A stretch of DNA of 32,825 nucleotides from Sphaerospermopsis aphanizomenoides BCCUSP55 (GCF_001586785.1 NZ_LUFH02000072.1:1-32825), one strand, 5' to 3'. Positions 15,521 to 24,207 are shown, counted from the stretch's first letter. Notes: generated from the sequence alone by a model not told the origin. Program-made: numbers and translations.

Positions 15521-15904
15521 AATTTATATTGTTTGAGTAAATACACACTTTCTGTTTTTAATTATACTTAAAAAATTGAATCTCTTCCCAAAAACCCTCT
15601 CACACAACCTCAGCGAACCTCCGCGCATACCTCCGCGTACCTCTGCGTTAAAAAAACGCCCGCACCTCCACACCATAAAAATCATCAAAACCAAATAAAT
15701 CAAAGCTTCTCAACCTTGAGTACAAAACTAATATAGATATAGATATAATATTTACCACCTGATAAAATAATTAATAATTCGTAATTAATAAAATTGTCAA
15801 GAATACACAAATTAACTTCCTGAGTTTAGCAATTTTCAATGCTTATCTTTTTGGCTTCTCTGCATAAAGTTAAAACAACCACAAAAGACACAGGAAGAAA
15901 AATC
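15521..15904. other. Divergent AAA-ATPase/nifJ intergenic region
   Basis: About 384 bases precede the nifJ start. It holds degenerate ten-base units of the form CCTCTGCGTT (about 15609-15652) and an AT-rich stretch with a TATAGATATAGATATAAT motif near 15733-15750 that may contain a -10 element for nifJ. I see no gene here. The frame of nifJ is open back to 15839, but the first codons look non-coding. Confidence 0.4.
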
Positions 15905-18900
15905 ATGAACAAATTATTTGCCACAATTGATGGTAATGAAGCAGTTGCGCGTGTAGCTTACAAATTAAACGAAGTAATTGCTATTTATCCTATCACACCA
16001 TCTTCAGCAATGGGTGAATGGGCTGATGCTTGGATGGCTGAAAATCAACCAAATTTATGGGGAACAATTCCTAGCATCACCCAGATGCAAAGTGAAGGTG
16101 GTGCGGTTGCTGCGGTACATGGGGCATTACAAACTGGTGCATTAAGTACAACTTTTACAGCTTCTCAAGGTTTGCTATTAATGATTCCCAATTTGTATAA
16201 AATTGCGGGAGAATTAACAAGTTTTGTGCTTCATGTTTCTGCACGTTCTTTAGCTACCCACGCTTTATCTATTTTCGGTGATCATAGCGATGTCATGGCT
16301 GCAAGAAGCACAGGGTTTGCTTTATTATGTTCAGCTTCTGTACAAGAAAGTCATGATTTTGCGTTAATTTCTCATGCAGCAACTTTAGAAGCGCGTGTTC
16401 CTTTTATGCACTTTTTTGATGGGTTTAGAACTTCCCATGAAGTGCAGAAAGTTGAATTATTATCTAATGAAGATTTACAAGCACTTATTCCTTTAGAATT
16501 AGTTTCAGCACATCGTCAACGCTGTTTAACTCCAGATAAACCAGTGTTACGAGGAACTGCACAAAACCCTGATGTTTACTTTCAATCTCGTGAAGGTGCG
16601 AACCCTTTTTACAATGTTTGTGCCGAAATTGTCCAAAGGATAATGGACAAATTTGGTAAAAGAACAGGACGATATTACAAACTATATGAATATCATGGCG
16701 CACCAGACGCAGAACGGGTAATTATTATCATGGGTTCTGGTTGCGAAACTGTCCATGAAACTGTAGATTATCTGAATAACCAAGGTGAAAAAGTTGGAGT
16801 TTTAAAAGTCAGACTTTTTAGACCTTTTGATGTGGGAAGATTTATAGAAGCTTTACCTAACAGTGTCAAATCTATTGCAGTTTTGGATAGAACCAAAGAA
16901 GCAGGAAGCATAGGAGAACCTTTATATTTAGATGTGGTGACAGCTATTCATGAAGGATGGAAAAAAACCACATTCCCAAAAATTGTGGGTGGTAGATATG
17001 GTTTGTCTTCTAAAGAATTTACTCCCGCAATGGTAAAAGCAGTATTGGACAATCTTGCTCAAATTTCACCTAAAAATCATTTTACTATCGGTATCAATGA
17101 TGATGTGAGTTCCACATCTTTGAATTTTGACTCCAACTTCTCTACAGAACCTGATAGTGTAGTTCGTGCCATGTTTTATGGTTTGGGTTCTGATGGTACG
17201 GTGGGTGCAAATAAGAACTCAATCAAAATTATTGGGGAAGGAACAGAAAATAACGCCCAAGGTTATTTTGTTTATGACTCGAAAAAGTCTGGTTCAATGA
17301 CTGTTTCTCATTTGCGTTTTGGACTGGATAAAATTCGTTCCACTTACCTCATCGACCAAGCTAATTTTATTGGTTGTCATCATTGGGGGTTCATTGAAAA
17401 AATTGATATCCTCAAAAATGCTGCTGCTGGTGCAACTTTCTTGTTAAATAGTCCCTATCCAGCAGATAGCGTTTGGCAACATTTACCCCTCAAGGTAAAA
17501 CAGCAAATTATCGACAAAAACCTGAAAGTCTATGCTATTAATGCCAGTCAAGTGGCAAAAAATAGCGGGATGGGTAGAAGAATTAATACTATCATGCAGG
17601 TGTGTTTCTTTGCTTTAGCTGGAGTATTGCCAGAAAAAGAAGCGATCGCTAAAATTAAACAAGCGATTGAAAAAACCTACGGTAAAAAAGGTGCAGATGT
17701 TGTCAACATGAATTTAAAAGCTGTTGATAACACCTTAGAAAATCTCTATCCTGTGAAGGTAGGAAAAGTGCAATCTGTTCCAGAAAAAACCAAATCTTTA
17801 CAACAAAACATCCCTGAATTTGTAGATAAAGTTTTGGGTAAAATCATGTTATGGGAAGGTGACGACTTACCTGTCAGTGCTTTACCTGCGGATGGAACTT
17901 TCCCCAGTGGAACTGCGAAATGGGAAAAACGCAACGTTGCAGAAGAAATACCCATTTGGGATGAAAATGTCTGCGTTCAATGCGGTAAGTGTGTGATGGT
18001 TTGTCCCCATGCTGCTATTCGTGCAAAAGCTTATCCAGCAGATAAATTAGCAAATGCACCTGCAACTTTCAAGTCAACAAACGCGAAAGATAAAGACTTT
18101 GCTACCCAAAAATTCACTATTCAAGTTGCACCAGAAGACTGTACAGGTTGTAGTCTTTGCGTGAATATTTGTCCTGCGAAAAACAAAGCAGAACCAACCA
18201 AAAAAGCTATTAATATGAGTCCGCAGTTACCCATCAGAGAACAAGAACGGGAAAACTGGGATTTCTTTTTAAGCTTACCAAATCCTGACCGCAGAAAGTT
18301 GAAATTAAACCAAATTCGGCAACAACAACTGCAAGAACCATTGTTTGAATTTTCCGGTGCTTGTGCGGGGTGCGGAGAAACACCCTACCTTAAATTATTA
18401 ACACAATTATTTGGCGATCGCTCACTCATTGCCAATGCTACCGGTTGTTCTTCCATCTACGGTGGAAACTTACCCACCACACCTTGGAGTCAAAACGCAG
18501 AAGGAAGAGGTCCAGCATGGTCTAATAGTTTATTTGAAGATAACGCCGAATTTGGTTTTGGTTATCGTTTATCTTTAGATAAACAAGCGGAATTTGCAGG
18601 CGAATTATTGCAACAATTAAGTAGTGAAATTGGGGATAATTTAGTTAATTCCATCCTCGAAAACGAGCAGAAAACCGAAGCAGATATTTGGGAACAACGG
18701 GAAAATATCGCCGTTATCAAACAAAAAATTGATAACCTTTTGGCAACAACAAAAGACCCCAATCTAAAATCTAAAATCCAAAATCTCAAATCCCTCGCTG
18801 ATTATTTAGTCAGAAAAAGTGTGTGGATAGTAGGTGGTGATGGATGGGCTTATGACATTGACTTTGGTGGAATTGATCATGTTTTAGCCAGTGGTAAAAA

Positions 18901-19456
18901 TGTCAATATCTTAGTCATGGATACAGAAGTTTATTCTAACACAGGCGGTCAATCTTCCAAAGCCACTCCTAAAGCCGCAGTTGCTAAATATGCCACTGGT
19001 GGTAAACCTGCACCCAAGAAAGATTTAGGTTTAATGGCCATGAATTATGGTAATGTTTATGTTGCCAGCGTCGCTTTAGGTGCGCGTGATGAACATACAT
19101 TAAAAGCATTTTTAGAAGCGGAAGCTTTTGATGGTCCATCCTTAATTATTGCCTACAGTCATTGTATTGCTCACGGTATTGATATGACCAGCGGTTTACA
19201 GCAGCAAAAGGCGTTAGTAGACTCAGGAAGATGGTTGTTATATCGCTATAATCCGGCATTACAAAATGAGGGTAAAAATCCCCTACAATTGGATATGAAA
19301 GCACCTTCTGAATCAGTGGAAAAATCTATGTATCAGGAGAACCGGTTTAAGATGTTGACGAAGAGTAAACCGGAAATTGCGAAACAATTGTTGGAACAAG
19401 CGCAAGCTGAAGTAAATGCACGTTGGGAGATGTATCAATATTTGGCGAATAGGTAA
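15905..19456 (+). CDS. nifJ: Pyruvate:ferredoxin (flavodoxin) oxidoreductase
   Basis: This enzyme converts pyruvate and CoA to acetyl-CoA and CO2, passing electrons to ferredoxin or flavodoxin, in fermentation and in support of nitrogenase. The ATG at 15905 is preferred to 15839: AGGAAG lies 7 bases before it and MNKLFATIDGNEAVARVAYK is the normal N-terminus, giving 1183 residues. In order: pyrimidine-binding domain with YPITPSSAMGEWAD, the gamma-type domain, two 4Fe-4S motifs CVQCGKCVMVCP (Cys690-700) and CTGCSLCVNICP (Cys746-756), the third cluster region with GACAGCGE near 818, and the TPP pyrophosphate motif GGDGWAYDIDFGG from 977 to DTEVYSNTGGQ. Residues 953-963 are encoded by a heptamer array. 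The stop codon lies in another heptamer array. No nif genes adjoin. Confidence 0.97.
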   Translation: MNKLFATIDGNEAVARVAYKLNEVIAIYPITPSSAMGEWADAWMAENQPNLWGTIPSITQMQSEGGAVAAVHGALQTGALSTTFTASQGLLLMIPNLYKIAGELTSFVLHVSARSLATHALSIFGDHSDVMAARSTGFALLCSASVQESHDFALISHAATLEARVPFMHFFDGFRTSHEVQKVELLSNEDLQALIPLELVSAHRQRCLTPDKPVLRGTAQNPDVYFQSREGANPFYNVCAEIVQRIMDKFGKRTGRYYKLYEYHGAPDAERVIIIMGSGCETVHETVDYLNNQGEKVGVLKVRLFRPFDVGRFIEALPNSVKSIAVLDRTKEAGSIGEPLYLDVVTAIHEGWKKTTFPKIVGGRYGLSSKEFTPAMVKAVLDNLAQISPKNHFTIGINDDVSSTSLNFDSNFSTEPDSVVRAMFYGLGSDGTVGANKNSIKIIGEGTENNAQGYFVYDSKKSGSMTVSHLRFGLDKIRSTYLIDQANFIGCHHWGFIEKIDILKNAAAGATFLLNSPYPADSVWQHLPLKVKQQIIDKNLKVYAINASQVAKNSGMGRRINTIMQVCFFALAGVLPEKEAIAKIKQAIEKTYGKKGADVVNMNLKAVDNTLENLYPVKVGKVQSVPEKTKSLQQNIPEFVDKVLGKIMLWEGDDLPVSALPADGTFPSGTAKWEKRNVAEEIPIWDENVCVQCGKCVMVCPHAAIRAKAYPADKLANAPATFKSTNAKDKDFATQKFTIQVAPEDCTGCSLCVNICPAKNKAEPTKKAINMSPQLPIREQERENWDFFLSLPNPDRRKLKLNQIRQQQLQEPLFEFSGACAGCGETPYLKLLTQLFGDRSLIANATGCSSIYGGNLPTTPWSQNAEGRGPAWSNSLFEDNAEFGFGYRLSLDKQAEFAGELLQQLSSEIGDNLVNSILENEQKTEADIWEQRENIAVIKQKIDNLLATTKDPNLKSKIQNLKSLADYLVRKSVWIVGGDGWAYDIDFGGIDHVLASGKNVNILVMDTEVYSNTGGQSSKATPKAAVAKYATGGKPAPKKDLGLMAMNYGNVYVASVALGARDEHTLKAFLEAEAFDGPSLIIAYSHCIAHGIDMTSGLQQQKALVDSGRWLLYRYNPALQNEGKNPLQLDMKAPSESVEKSMYQENRFKMLTKSKPEIAKQLLEQAQAEVNARWEMYQYLANR
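18761..18795. repeat. Heptamer array inside the nifJ coding sequence
   Basis: Five consecutive heptamers read AATCTAA, AATCTAA, AATCCAA, AATCTCA, AATCCCT. They start exactly on a nifJ codon and encode NLKSKIQNLKS, which repeats with a seven-residue period because three heptamers equal seven codons. The same heptamer, inverted, forms the array next to surE at 25261-25295. Confidence 0.85.
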
Positions 19457-19496
19457 TTGGTAATGGGTAATTGGTAATGGGTTTTTACCTATTACC
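19452..19496. repeat. GGTAATT/GGTAATG heptamers and hairpin at the nifJ 3' end
   Basis: Four heptamers alternate GGTAATT and GGTAATG (19452-19479); the nifJ TAA stop (19454-19456) is inside the first. The last unit pairs with ACCTATTACC (19487-19496) across four T to form a 10-bp stem with one wobble. This may serve as the nifJ terminator although no T-run follows. Confidence 0.65.
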
Positions 19497-19599
19497 TATT
19501 ATCTAATCATTAATCACAAATTTTCATCCACTAAGTTTGACAATATATGCAGCAAAAAATTTAAATCCTTTTGGGCTTAAATCTCATTAAATGAATTGT

Positions 19600-20451
19600 T
19601 TAAAATATTGGAAATATTGGAACTGCTATAAAGCAATTACCAATATTAACCATTTCCTTATTCCCTATGTTTTGATACAACATAGTTTCTTCTTGAACGC
19701 CTTCTTTTCTAGAAAAAGCATCAGCATATATTTTAAATTCAGATTCTGCGGCAATACACCTCTGTATTGAACCACCTATAGTATCAAATTTTGCTTCTTC
19801 TACAATATTTCTAATGACTTCTATAGGAGAATGCCACCATAAAAAATCCTTTTCAACATATTCTGCTCTTTTCTTCTCGATAAGTTGGCGTATCTGTTCC
19901 CTTTTATCACCAAGTAGAAGTAAATTGCTATCATCTGAGGTATTTTCTTCTTTAACTACAATATCTAATGTACTATTTTTTGTATCGGGATATAAATGAA
20001 TTATTTTAAATTCAGAGCTAACATGACAAAAACCAAATATTGCAAGTTCACAAATGGCACCTGTAGGATTAATTATTCCCACTTCAGTAGTCATGCGTTT
20101 TAGCAAACTTGCCACAAAGTTAGCAATATCCAATATTGAAGGAACTTCACCTTCATTAAAACTAGCACAATTTTGAAGCAGATAAACTAACGTTGCATAA
20201 AGATTGAGTCCTATTAAGCTACTTCCAGAATATGCCATTCCTAGAGAATGATCAAAATATATTCTGTCGTCAAAATCACTAATGTTTCTACATTTTATGT
20301 ACAAAGGAAATAGTTTTGCTCCCGAATCTAGGAGTATAGAATAATTATTTCCGCTCAGATATGAATTTTGTTTTGATATACGAGTGTCTGAAACTGCCCA
20401 TATTTGATTGACACCTCTCTCTTTGTTTAACCAACACACAACTGTAGTCAT
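19600..20451 (-). CDS. Proteasome/Ntn-hydrolase-like protein (putative)
   Basis: The 283-residue protein begins MTTVVCWLNKERGVNQIWAV. Removal of Met would expose a threonine followed by Thr-Val-Val, as in proteasome beta and HslV subunits. The spacing of further candidates fits: SDTRIS with Asp22 (proteasome Asp17 position), GAKLFPL with Lys46 (Lys33 position), and GMAYSGSSLIG at 71-81, like the small-residue turn after it in HslV and Anbu. The C-terminal 120 residues are less typical. I infer an N-terminal-nucleophile hydrolase, perhaps Anbu-like, but homology was not computed. No transmembrane segment or signal peptide is seen. It stands alone between nifJ and a pair of palindromic elements. 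The function and substrate are unknown. Confidence 0.6.
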   Translation of the reverse strand: MTTVVCWLNKERGVNQIWAVSDTRISKQNSYLSGNNYSILLDSGAKLFPLYIKCRNISDFDDRIYFDHSLGMAYSGSSLIGLNLYATLVYLLQNCASFNEGEVPSILDIANFVASLLKRMTTEVGIINPTGAICELAIFGFCHVSSEFKIIHLYPDTKNSTLDIVVKEENTSDDSNLLLLGDKREQIRQLIEKKRAEYVEKDFLWWHSPIEVIRNIVEEAKFDTIGGSIQRCIAAESEFKIYADAFSRKEGVQEETMLYQNIGNKEMVNIGNCFIAVPIFPIF

Positions 20452-20475
20452 TTATTAACTCCATATCACATAACT

Positions 20476-20581
20476 TACAGCATATTTCATTCAAATGAGG
20501 TACAAACTGGAATAATAAAACGCTTGTGGTGCGAGCATCTTGTTCCTAAATGTGTACCTCATATCTTCGGAAACTTCTGCA
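20476..20581. repeat. Nested palindromic element, copy A
   Basis: The left half is TACAGCA-N12-ATGAGGTACA (20476-20504). The right half is TGTACCTCAT-N12-TTCTGCA (20553-20581), whose last seven bases differ from TGCTGTA at two positions. The element is 106 bp with a 48-base centre. It lies just upstream of the Ntn-hydrolase-like gene, so it could affect that gene's promoter. Confidence 0.75.
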
Positions 20582-20598
20582 TATTCAAGTATATCAAA

Positions 20599-20704
20599 TA
20601 CAGCACTTTACTCAACCGTTTGGTACAAAACAAAATCCTATAAACCTTTCCCTATAAAGCTTGTGGATATTGAGGTATTGTAATTTCACAATAAAAGTGC
20701 TGTA
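20599..20704. repeat. Nested palindromic element, copy C
   Basis: The outer arms ATACAGCACTTT and AAAGTGCTGTAT form a 12-bp perfect inverted repeat (20598-20609 and 20694-20705). The left half keeps TACAGCA-N12-GTTTGGTACA; the right inner arm has decayed. The TACAGCA-to-TGCTGTA length is 106 bp, equal to copy A, from which it is separated by 17 bases. Confidence 0.7.
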
Positions 20705-21072
20705 TATTTGATTTATTTAATTTACTGTATATGCAATTTTTACTATATTGATGGTTGTAACACCAAATTAATATGGTTCTTCGGTACTTTTTATGGAGAA
20801 TCCAGTTCAAAATCAATGAAAGCCTTATTGTGTCGGCATTTCATTGAAAATATGGTCATTATAGTTTATAACCCTTGCCCCGTAAGGGTTTTGTGATAAT
20901 CAATCTTCAACCAACATAAAACAGATGCAAGAGCCATTAATATGAACTTGCATAGAATAAGATATCGAGAATAATTAATTGCAGATGGACGCAGATAAAT
21001 ACAGATAATTAAATTTATTTCATCATTCTGTGTAGCCTCAAATTAAATTAATATAAAACCCCATAAAAAACA
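20705..21072. other. Intergenic stretch without a convincing gene
   Basis: This stretch contains a hairpin AACCCTT/AAGGGTT followed by TTTTG at 20870-20890 and three degenerate decamers at 20979-21008 (ending ACGCAGATAA, ATACAGATAA). A 62-codon frame at 20708-20896 has no recognisable protein character and is not called as a gene. Confidence 0.45.
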
Positions 21073-21096
21073 GGTAATAAGCTTTCACCTATTACC
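21073..21096 (-). terminator. Possible terminator hairpin (GGTAATA/TATTACC)
   Basis: Seven-base perfect arms surround a 10-base loop, 37 bases beyond the stop codon of the minus-strand secreted protein gene. Heptamer-like TTACCCA/TTACCCG units adjoin. On the minus strand the sequence after the stem is TGTTTTTTATGG, so a T-run is present, which supports a terminator for that gene. Confidence 0.5.
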
Positions 21097-21132
21097 CAAT
21101 TACCCGTTATCAATCAATGTCTCTAAATGTCT

Positions 21133-21519
21133 CTAATCTGACGTAGCCATCAACAAGCGATTCAAAATCACCTTACCACTGGGACTTTTTACCTCTACCC
21201 GAATAAAACTCGGATCACTTGGTCGCCAACTTACTTGATATTTTGTGCCATTATTATTCCAAGTGTAAACTTGACGATCATTAGTTCCTGAAGCCACCGC
21301 ACCAGATAAGGTAATATAAGAATTACTCTTACGGTTTTCGCCATAATAGTAATAGACGTTATTATTAAACGATAAACTTACTCTCCAGTCTTTATCAGCA
21401 AATGTGCCTTTTGGATAATTGTATTTTGCTGCTAATGCAGGTTGGGTCATAGCAATATCAATAATCGCAGGTGTAGCAATACCCAAAAAAGCTGCTAAAG
21501 CAATACCTTTGTAGTTCAT
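21133..21519 (-). CDS. Small secreted protein of unknown function
   Basis: The 128-residue protein begins MNYKGIALAAFLGIATPAII and has a signal peptide ending near TQPALAA-KY (about residue 31). The mature part is beta-rich: DWRVSLSFNNNVYYYYGENR, SYITLSGAVASGTNDRQVYTW, NGTKYQVSWRPSDPSFIRVE. There are no cysteines in the mature part and no catalytic motif. I do not recognise the family; a small beta-sandwich or lipocalin-like periplasmic protein is possible. It reads in the same direction as the DUF1295-like gene 50 bases upstream, so the two may be cotranscribed. Confidence 0.75.
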   Translation of the reverse strand: MNYKGIALAAFLGIATPAIIDIAMTQPALAAKYNYPKGTFADKDWRVSLSFNNNVYYYYGENRKSNSYITLSGAVASGTNDRQVYTWNNNGTKYQVSWRPSDPSFIRVEVKSPSGKVILNRLLMATSD

Positions 21520-21569
21520 AAAACTCTCTTTGGTGAAGGTAAAATTATATTGTTGTATCTTTATTCACG

Positions 21570-22220
21570 TTAAGCAGTAGTTTCTTCGTTCTCAATATTC
21601 CTGGATGTCCATAGTTTAGGAAACAGCAAACCAGAATTTTCTTTGTATTCTACAAATTCAGGATATCGAGACAAAGATTGATCTTTTTTGCTCATGTTGG
21701 GAACAAATACCATAGCTATAAATAACCCAAGAATTAAGAAAGGTAGCCAATGTTGAGCTAACATAGCAAATGCGAGATAAATCAATACTTCTCCTAAGTA
21801 ATTAGTATTACGGCATCTAGCAAAAAACCCTTCTGTAATTAGTCCAGTTTTGTACTTGAGTGTATAGTATTTCTGGGCATCACTGACAAAATGTAAAAAC
21901 ACGCCCACAATATTCAAAGAAATAGCAGCAGCTACTAATGGTAAAGGCGGAACATTACCACTACTGATGAGAATAAATGGTGCTACCCAATATAAGCCAA
22001 GTAAAAAAAAGGTAATAATTCCTTGGGGAGTGGGAATTTCTTGCTCCCATTGCTTATCTGGAAAAATACTATCTTTTAGTAACCACAAAAAACCATAAGT
22101 AGCATGAAGGGCAAGATAAACCCAAGCTCCAATAGTAAAATTTTGGTATAACACCATTAGTCCCAACACAAATGGGAAAGTTAGACCTTTGTGAAAATTA
22201 ATGGGATGCTTTATTTTCAT
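21570..22220 (-). CDS. Isoprenylcysteine methyltransferase-like / DUF1295 membrane protein
   Basis: The 216-residue integral membrane protein has about six hydrophobic segments (about 13-30, 33-47, 66-86, 92-110, 142-172). The conserved part KTGLITEGFFARCRNTNYLGEVLIYLAFAM (about 123-152) matches the ICMT/PEMT/DUF1295 pattern, in which the cofactor-binding R-N-x-x-Y-x-G-E core follows a Gly-hydrophobic-x-x-x-G-F stretch. A C-terminal YPEFVEYKENSGLLFPKLW is also typical (Y-x-x-Y-x-x-x-x-x-x-x-P). Such proteins methylate lipids or prenyl thiols, or reduce steroid-like substrates; which applies is unknown. A YqaE-like small membrane protein gene lies 80 bases upstream on the same strand. Confidence 0.8.
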   Translation of the reverse strand: MKIKHPINFHKGLTFPFVLGLMVLYQNFTIGAWVYLALHATYGFLWLLKDSIFPDKQWEQEIPTPQGIITFFLLGLYWVAPFILISSGNVPPLPLVAAAISLNIVGVFLHFVSDAQKYYTLKYKTGLITEGFFARCRNTNYLGEVLIYLAFAMLAQHWLPFLILGLFIAMVFVPNMSKKDQSLSRYPEFVEYKENSGLLFPKLWTSRNIENEETTA

Positions 22221-22300
22221 ATTTTTCTAGTTCTTTGTTAGTTTTTTTAATGTGAAATAAAGAGAGAGATAGAAAAATCACATCTACCTCTCTCCAATAA

Positions 22301-22459
22301 TTACTTCTTCGCAATTATCCAAACTGCGTGGATAATACCCGGAATATAACCGAACAAAGTCAAAACGATATTAATCCAAAAATCTAACCCGAAACCTACT
22401 TGCAGAAATACTCCTAAAGGTGGCAGAAAAACCGCGCATAAAATCCGTACTAAATCCAT
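22301..22459 (-). CDS. YqaE/Pmp3 family small membrane protein
   Basis: The 52-residue protein begins MDLVRILCAVFLPPLGVFLQ. It has two hydrophobic helices (about 4-24 and 29-49) with the Pmp3/YqaE hallmarks: the double proline with Gly in FLPPLGVFLQVG, and the D-F-W-I-N-I-V-L-T-L-F-G-Y-I-P-G-I-I-H-A second segment. The ATG is preceded by AGGAGG at 5-6 bases, the strongest ribosome site in this region. Family members are small, stress-induced proteolipids in yeast, plants and bacteria that modulate membrane potential. It is read in the same direction as the DUF1295-like gene downstream. Confidence 0.93.
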   Translation of the reverse strand: MDLVRILCAVFLPPLGVFLQVGFGLDFWINIVLTLFGYIPGIIHAVWIIAKK

Positions 22460-22548
22460 TTCAGCCTCCTGTTAATGTCCCACATCTCTACAATTAACAT
22501 CACCTGCTGTAAATACGATTCCTGAAAAGATACGGTAAACCGCACTTA

Positions 22549-22905
22549 TTAACCACCGCTAATTTTCGCTTTGTAACCAAGCTTGATTAAAATCTCTAAA
22601 ATCTTCTGTTTATGATCTCCTTGAATTTCAATTTCGTTATCTTTCACAGTTCCCCCCGTACCGCATTGGGTTTTTAACTGTTTCAGTAAAGCTGCTAAAG
22701 TTTCTGGTTTAGTTTGAAACCCAGTAATTACTGTCACAGTTTTACCTTTGCGTCCAGCACGAGTAGCTTGTACTCTCACATTTTGTTGATTTGGGGGTAG
22801 TTCTTGAATTGGACGTTCTACAGCGCGTTCAAATGCAGGTGAACTACCATTACCAAATTCTTGGTAAACAAAGCGTTTGTCAGATTTGGGATGAGAAGAA
22901 GACAT
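22549..22905 (-). CDS. SUI1/eIF1-like translation factor (YciH family)
   Basis: From the ATG at 22905 the protein has 118 residues and begins MSSSHPKSDKRFVYQEFGNG, the normal N-terminus of cyanobacterial SUI1-like proteins; a longer frame to 22965 adds 20 residues with no support. The SUI1 core is clear: VRVQATRAGRKGKTVTVITGF, the hydrophobic helix TLAALLKQLKTQCGTGGTVKD, then IEIQGDHKQKILEILIKLGYKAKISGG. TGGTVK followed by IE-hQGDH is the diagnostic pattern of the fold, and the basic G-R-K-G-K loop contacts the ribosome in eIF1. In bacteria the YciH-type protein may affect initiation fidelity under stress. Confidence 0.92.
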   Translation of the reverse strand: MSSSHPKSDKRFVYQEFGNGSSPAFERAVERPIQELPPNQQNVRVQATRAGRKGKTVTVITGFQTKPETLAALLKQLKTQCGTGGTVKDNEIEIQGDHKQKILEILIKLGYKAKISGG

Positions 22906-23224
22906 ACAATTTAATTCAACTTTAATTCCAGGAAAATCTATGTTTAGCAATGTAGTCAACGCCACAGTATGGTATTGAGGGAATGTCTTGAAAGTGATTT
23001 GTGACGCAGCAAATCTATTTTCTCCACAACCTGATTTTTAACTCTGTTATGTCATTTTAGCCAATCCGTGACTATTACTAACAAATATCCCACAACAAAG
23101 AGCTTAATTACACATATTGTTAGTTTCAGCTAGGCTAAGGATAAATATATGTGATCCCGTTGAATTTTCTAAAGATTAGAGTAATATAAATTACCGAAAA
23201 GAGTAATTTGACATATAATTATCC

Positions 23225-23896
23225 ATGTTAAAAATTGCATTCTCAGCATCTGATGATACCGGAAAATTTTCCGCATCTAAACAACTTCGTCTGATGGGAG
23301 CGATCGCTGCTCTAATCTTAATTAGTTTGCTAACTTCATCTGGTGGAGAGCCAATTCAGCATACCATTTCTAACAGTTGGGAAGGGTTTATTTGGGGTAT
23401 AGCAGATCCCGTCATTGGCTTAGATCGGTTAGCTGGTATACTTGCCCTGGGTTTACTTTCTACCAAGTTGATCCGTGGTACTTGGATAAGTATATTCTTT
23501 GTCTTTTCTTCCTTATTGGGACAAATACTGCATTTGTTTCAGCTAAATCTCCAAGGTGCAGAAATCATAGTCGCCTTATGCACTATCATCTTTGGTGTAT
23601 TGTTAATAATACCTACGCAAATAAGTTGGTTAGGTTGCGCTTTTCTCAGTGTTACTGCGGGTTTATCTCAAGGTTATACCGATAGCCAAGCCATCATGGG
23701 TACACAAATACTAACACTAGTTCCATATCTTATAGGTGTTACCCTAACTCAAATCGCAATTGTCATGTCTGCTAGAAAAATCGGTTCAATTATTACCCAG
23801 AACGTAATAAATCAAATATTACCTAAAACTCTTCGCTGGGTTGGGTTAACTTTTTGTGCAATTGGTATTGTATTTTTGGGCAATGCGATAATCTAG
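23225..23896 (+). CDS. HupE/UreJ-like membrane protein with altered metal-motif residues
   Basis: The 223-residue protein has about six hydrophobic helices (about 24-41, 66-86, 88-107, 113-130, 133-150, 162-185, with a last one near 204-222). The segment WGIADPVIGLDRLAGILALGLLS aligns by eye with the HupE/UreJ signature HPxxGxDHxxxMLxxGL, but the histidines expected to bind nickel or cobalt are Asp and Arg here. HupE proteins are secondary Ni/Co permeases. The ATG at 23225 is preceded within 11 bases by TATAAT, so a downstream start (for example ATG 23294) is possible. There is no hydrogenase or urease gene nearby. Confidence 0.7.
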   Translation: MLKIAFSASDDTGKFSASKQLRLMGAIAALILISLLTSSGGEPIQHTISNSWEGFIWGIADPVIGLDRLAGILALGLLSTKLIRGTWISIFFVFSSLLGQILHLFQLNLQGAEIIVALCTIIFGVLLIIPTQISWLGCAFLSVTAGLSQGYTDSQAIMGTQILTLVPYLIGVTLTQIAIVMSARKIGSIITQNVINQILPKTLRWVGLTFCAIGIVFLGNAII

Positions 23897-24207
23897 GATT
23901 AACACCATACTTTTAGGGTTGTTTTGCTACTTTGATGATCACTAAAGCTGGTAATTGTCCTTAAAAAAATTAAAACAATTCTGCACAATTAACCACTTAG
24001 TATTATTTTTCCTGACATCCCTAATTCTCCTGATGAAAAAGTCAATATGACTACAAGAAAACACCTAATTACACAATCTAGTCTTTCACAATCATTTGTG
24101 TGCGTGAACAGTTACAAGTCAACAAATTAAACAGCAAGACTCAGGAATTTTTCTGTAATTCCAAAATCTCAACTAACACAGTTTATTGCTGATTATGAAA
24201 TTATTTG
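23897..24207. other. Non-coding stretch between HupE-like and coiled-coil genes
   Basis: About 310 bases with no open frame of note. I see no hairpin with a T-run and no recognisable repeat. The region must hold the promoter of the downstream small gene. Confidence 0.35.

Noticed and set aside
15839-15904. Upstream extension of nifJ by 22 codons
   Set aside because: The extra residues do not resemble NifJ N-termini, while ATG 15905 has a good AGGAAG site and the family start sequence.
20708-20896. 62-codon plus-strand frame
   Set aside because: It starts at the edge of palindromic copy C, runs through AT-rich DNA and ends in a dispersed hairpin. No protein-like pattern is seen.
22906-22965. 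Upstream extension of the SUI1-like gene by 20 codons
   Set aside because: MSSSHPKSDKRF at 22905 is the usual N-terminus; the extension lacks family similarity.
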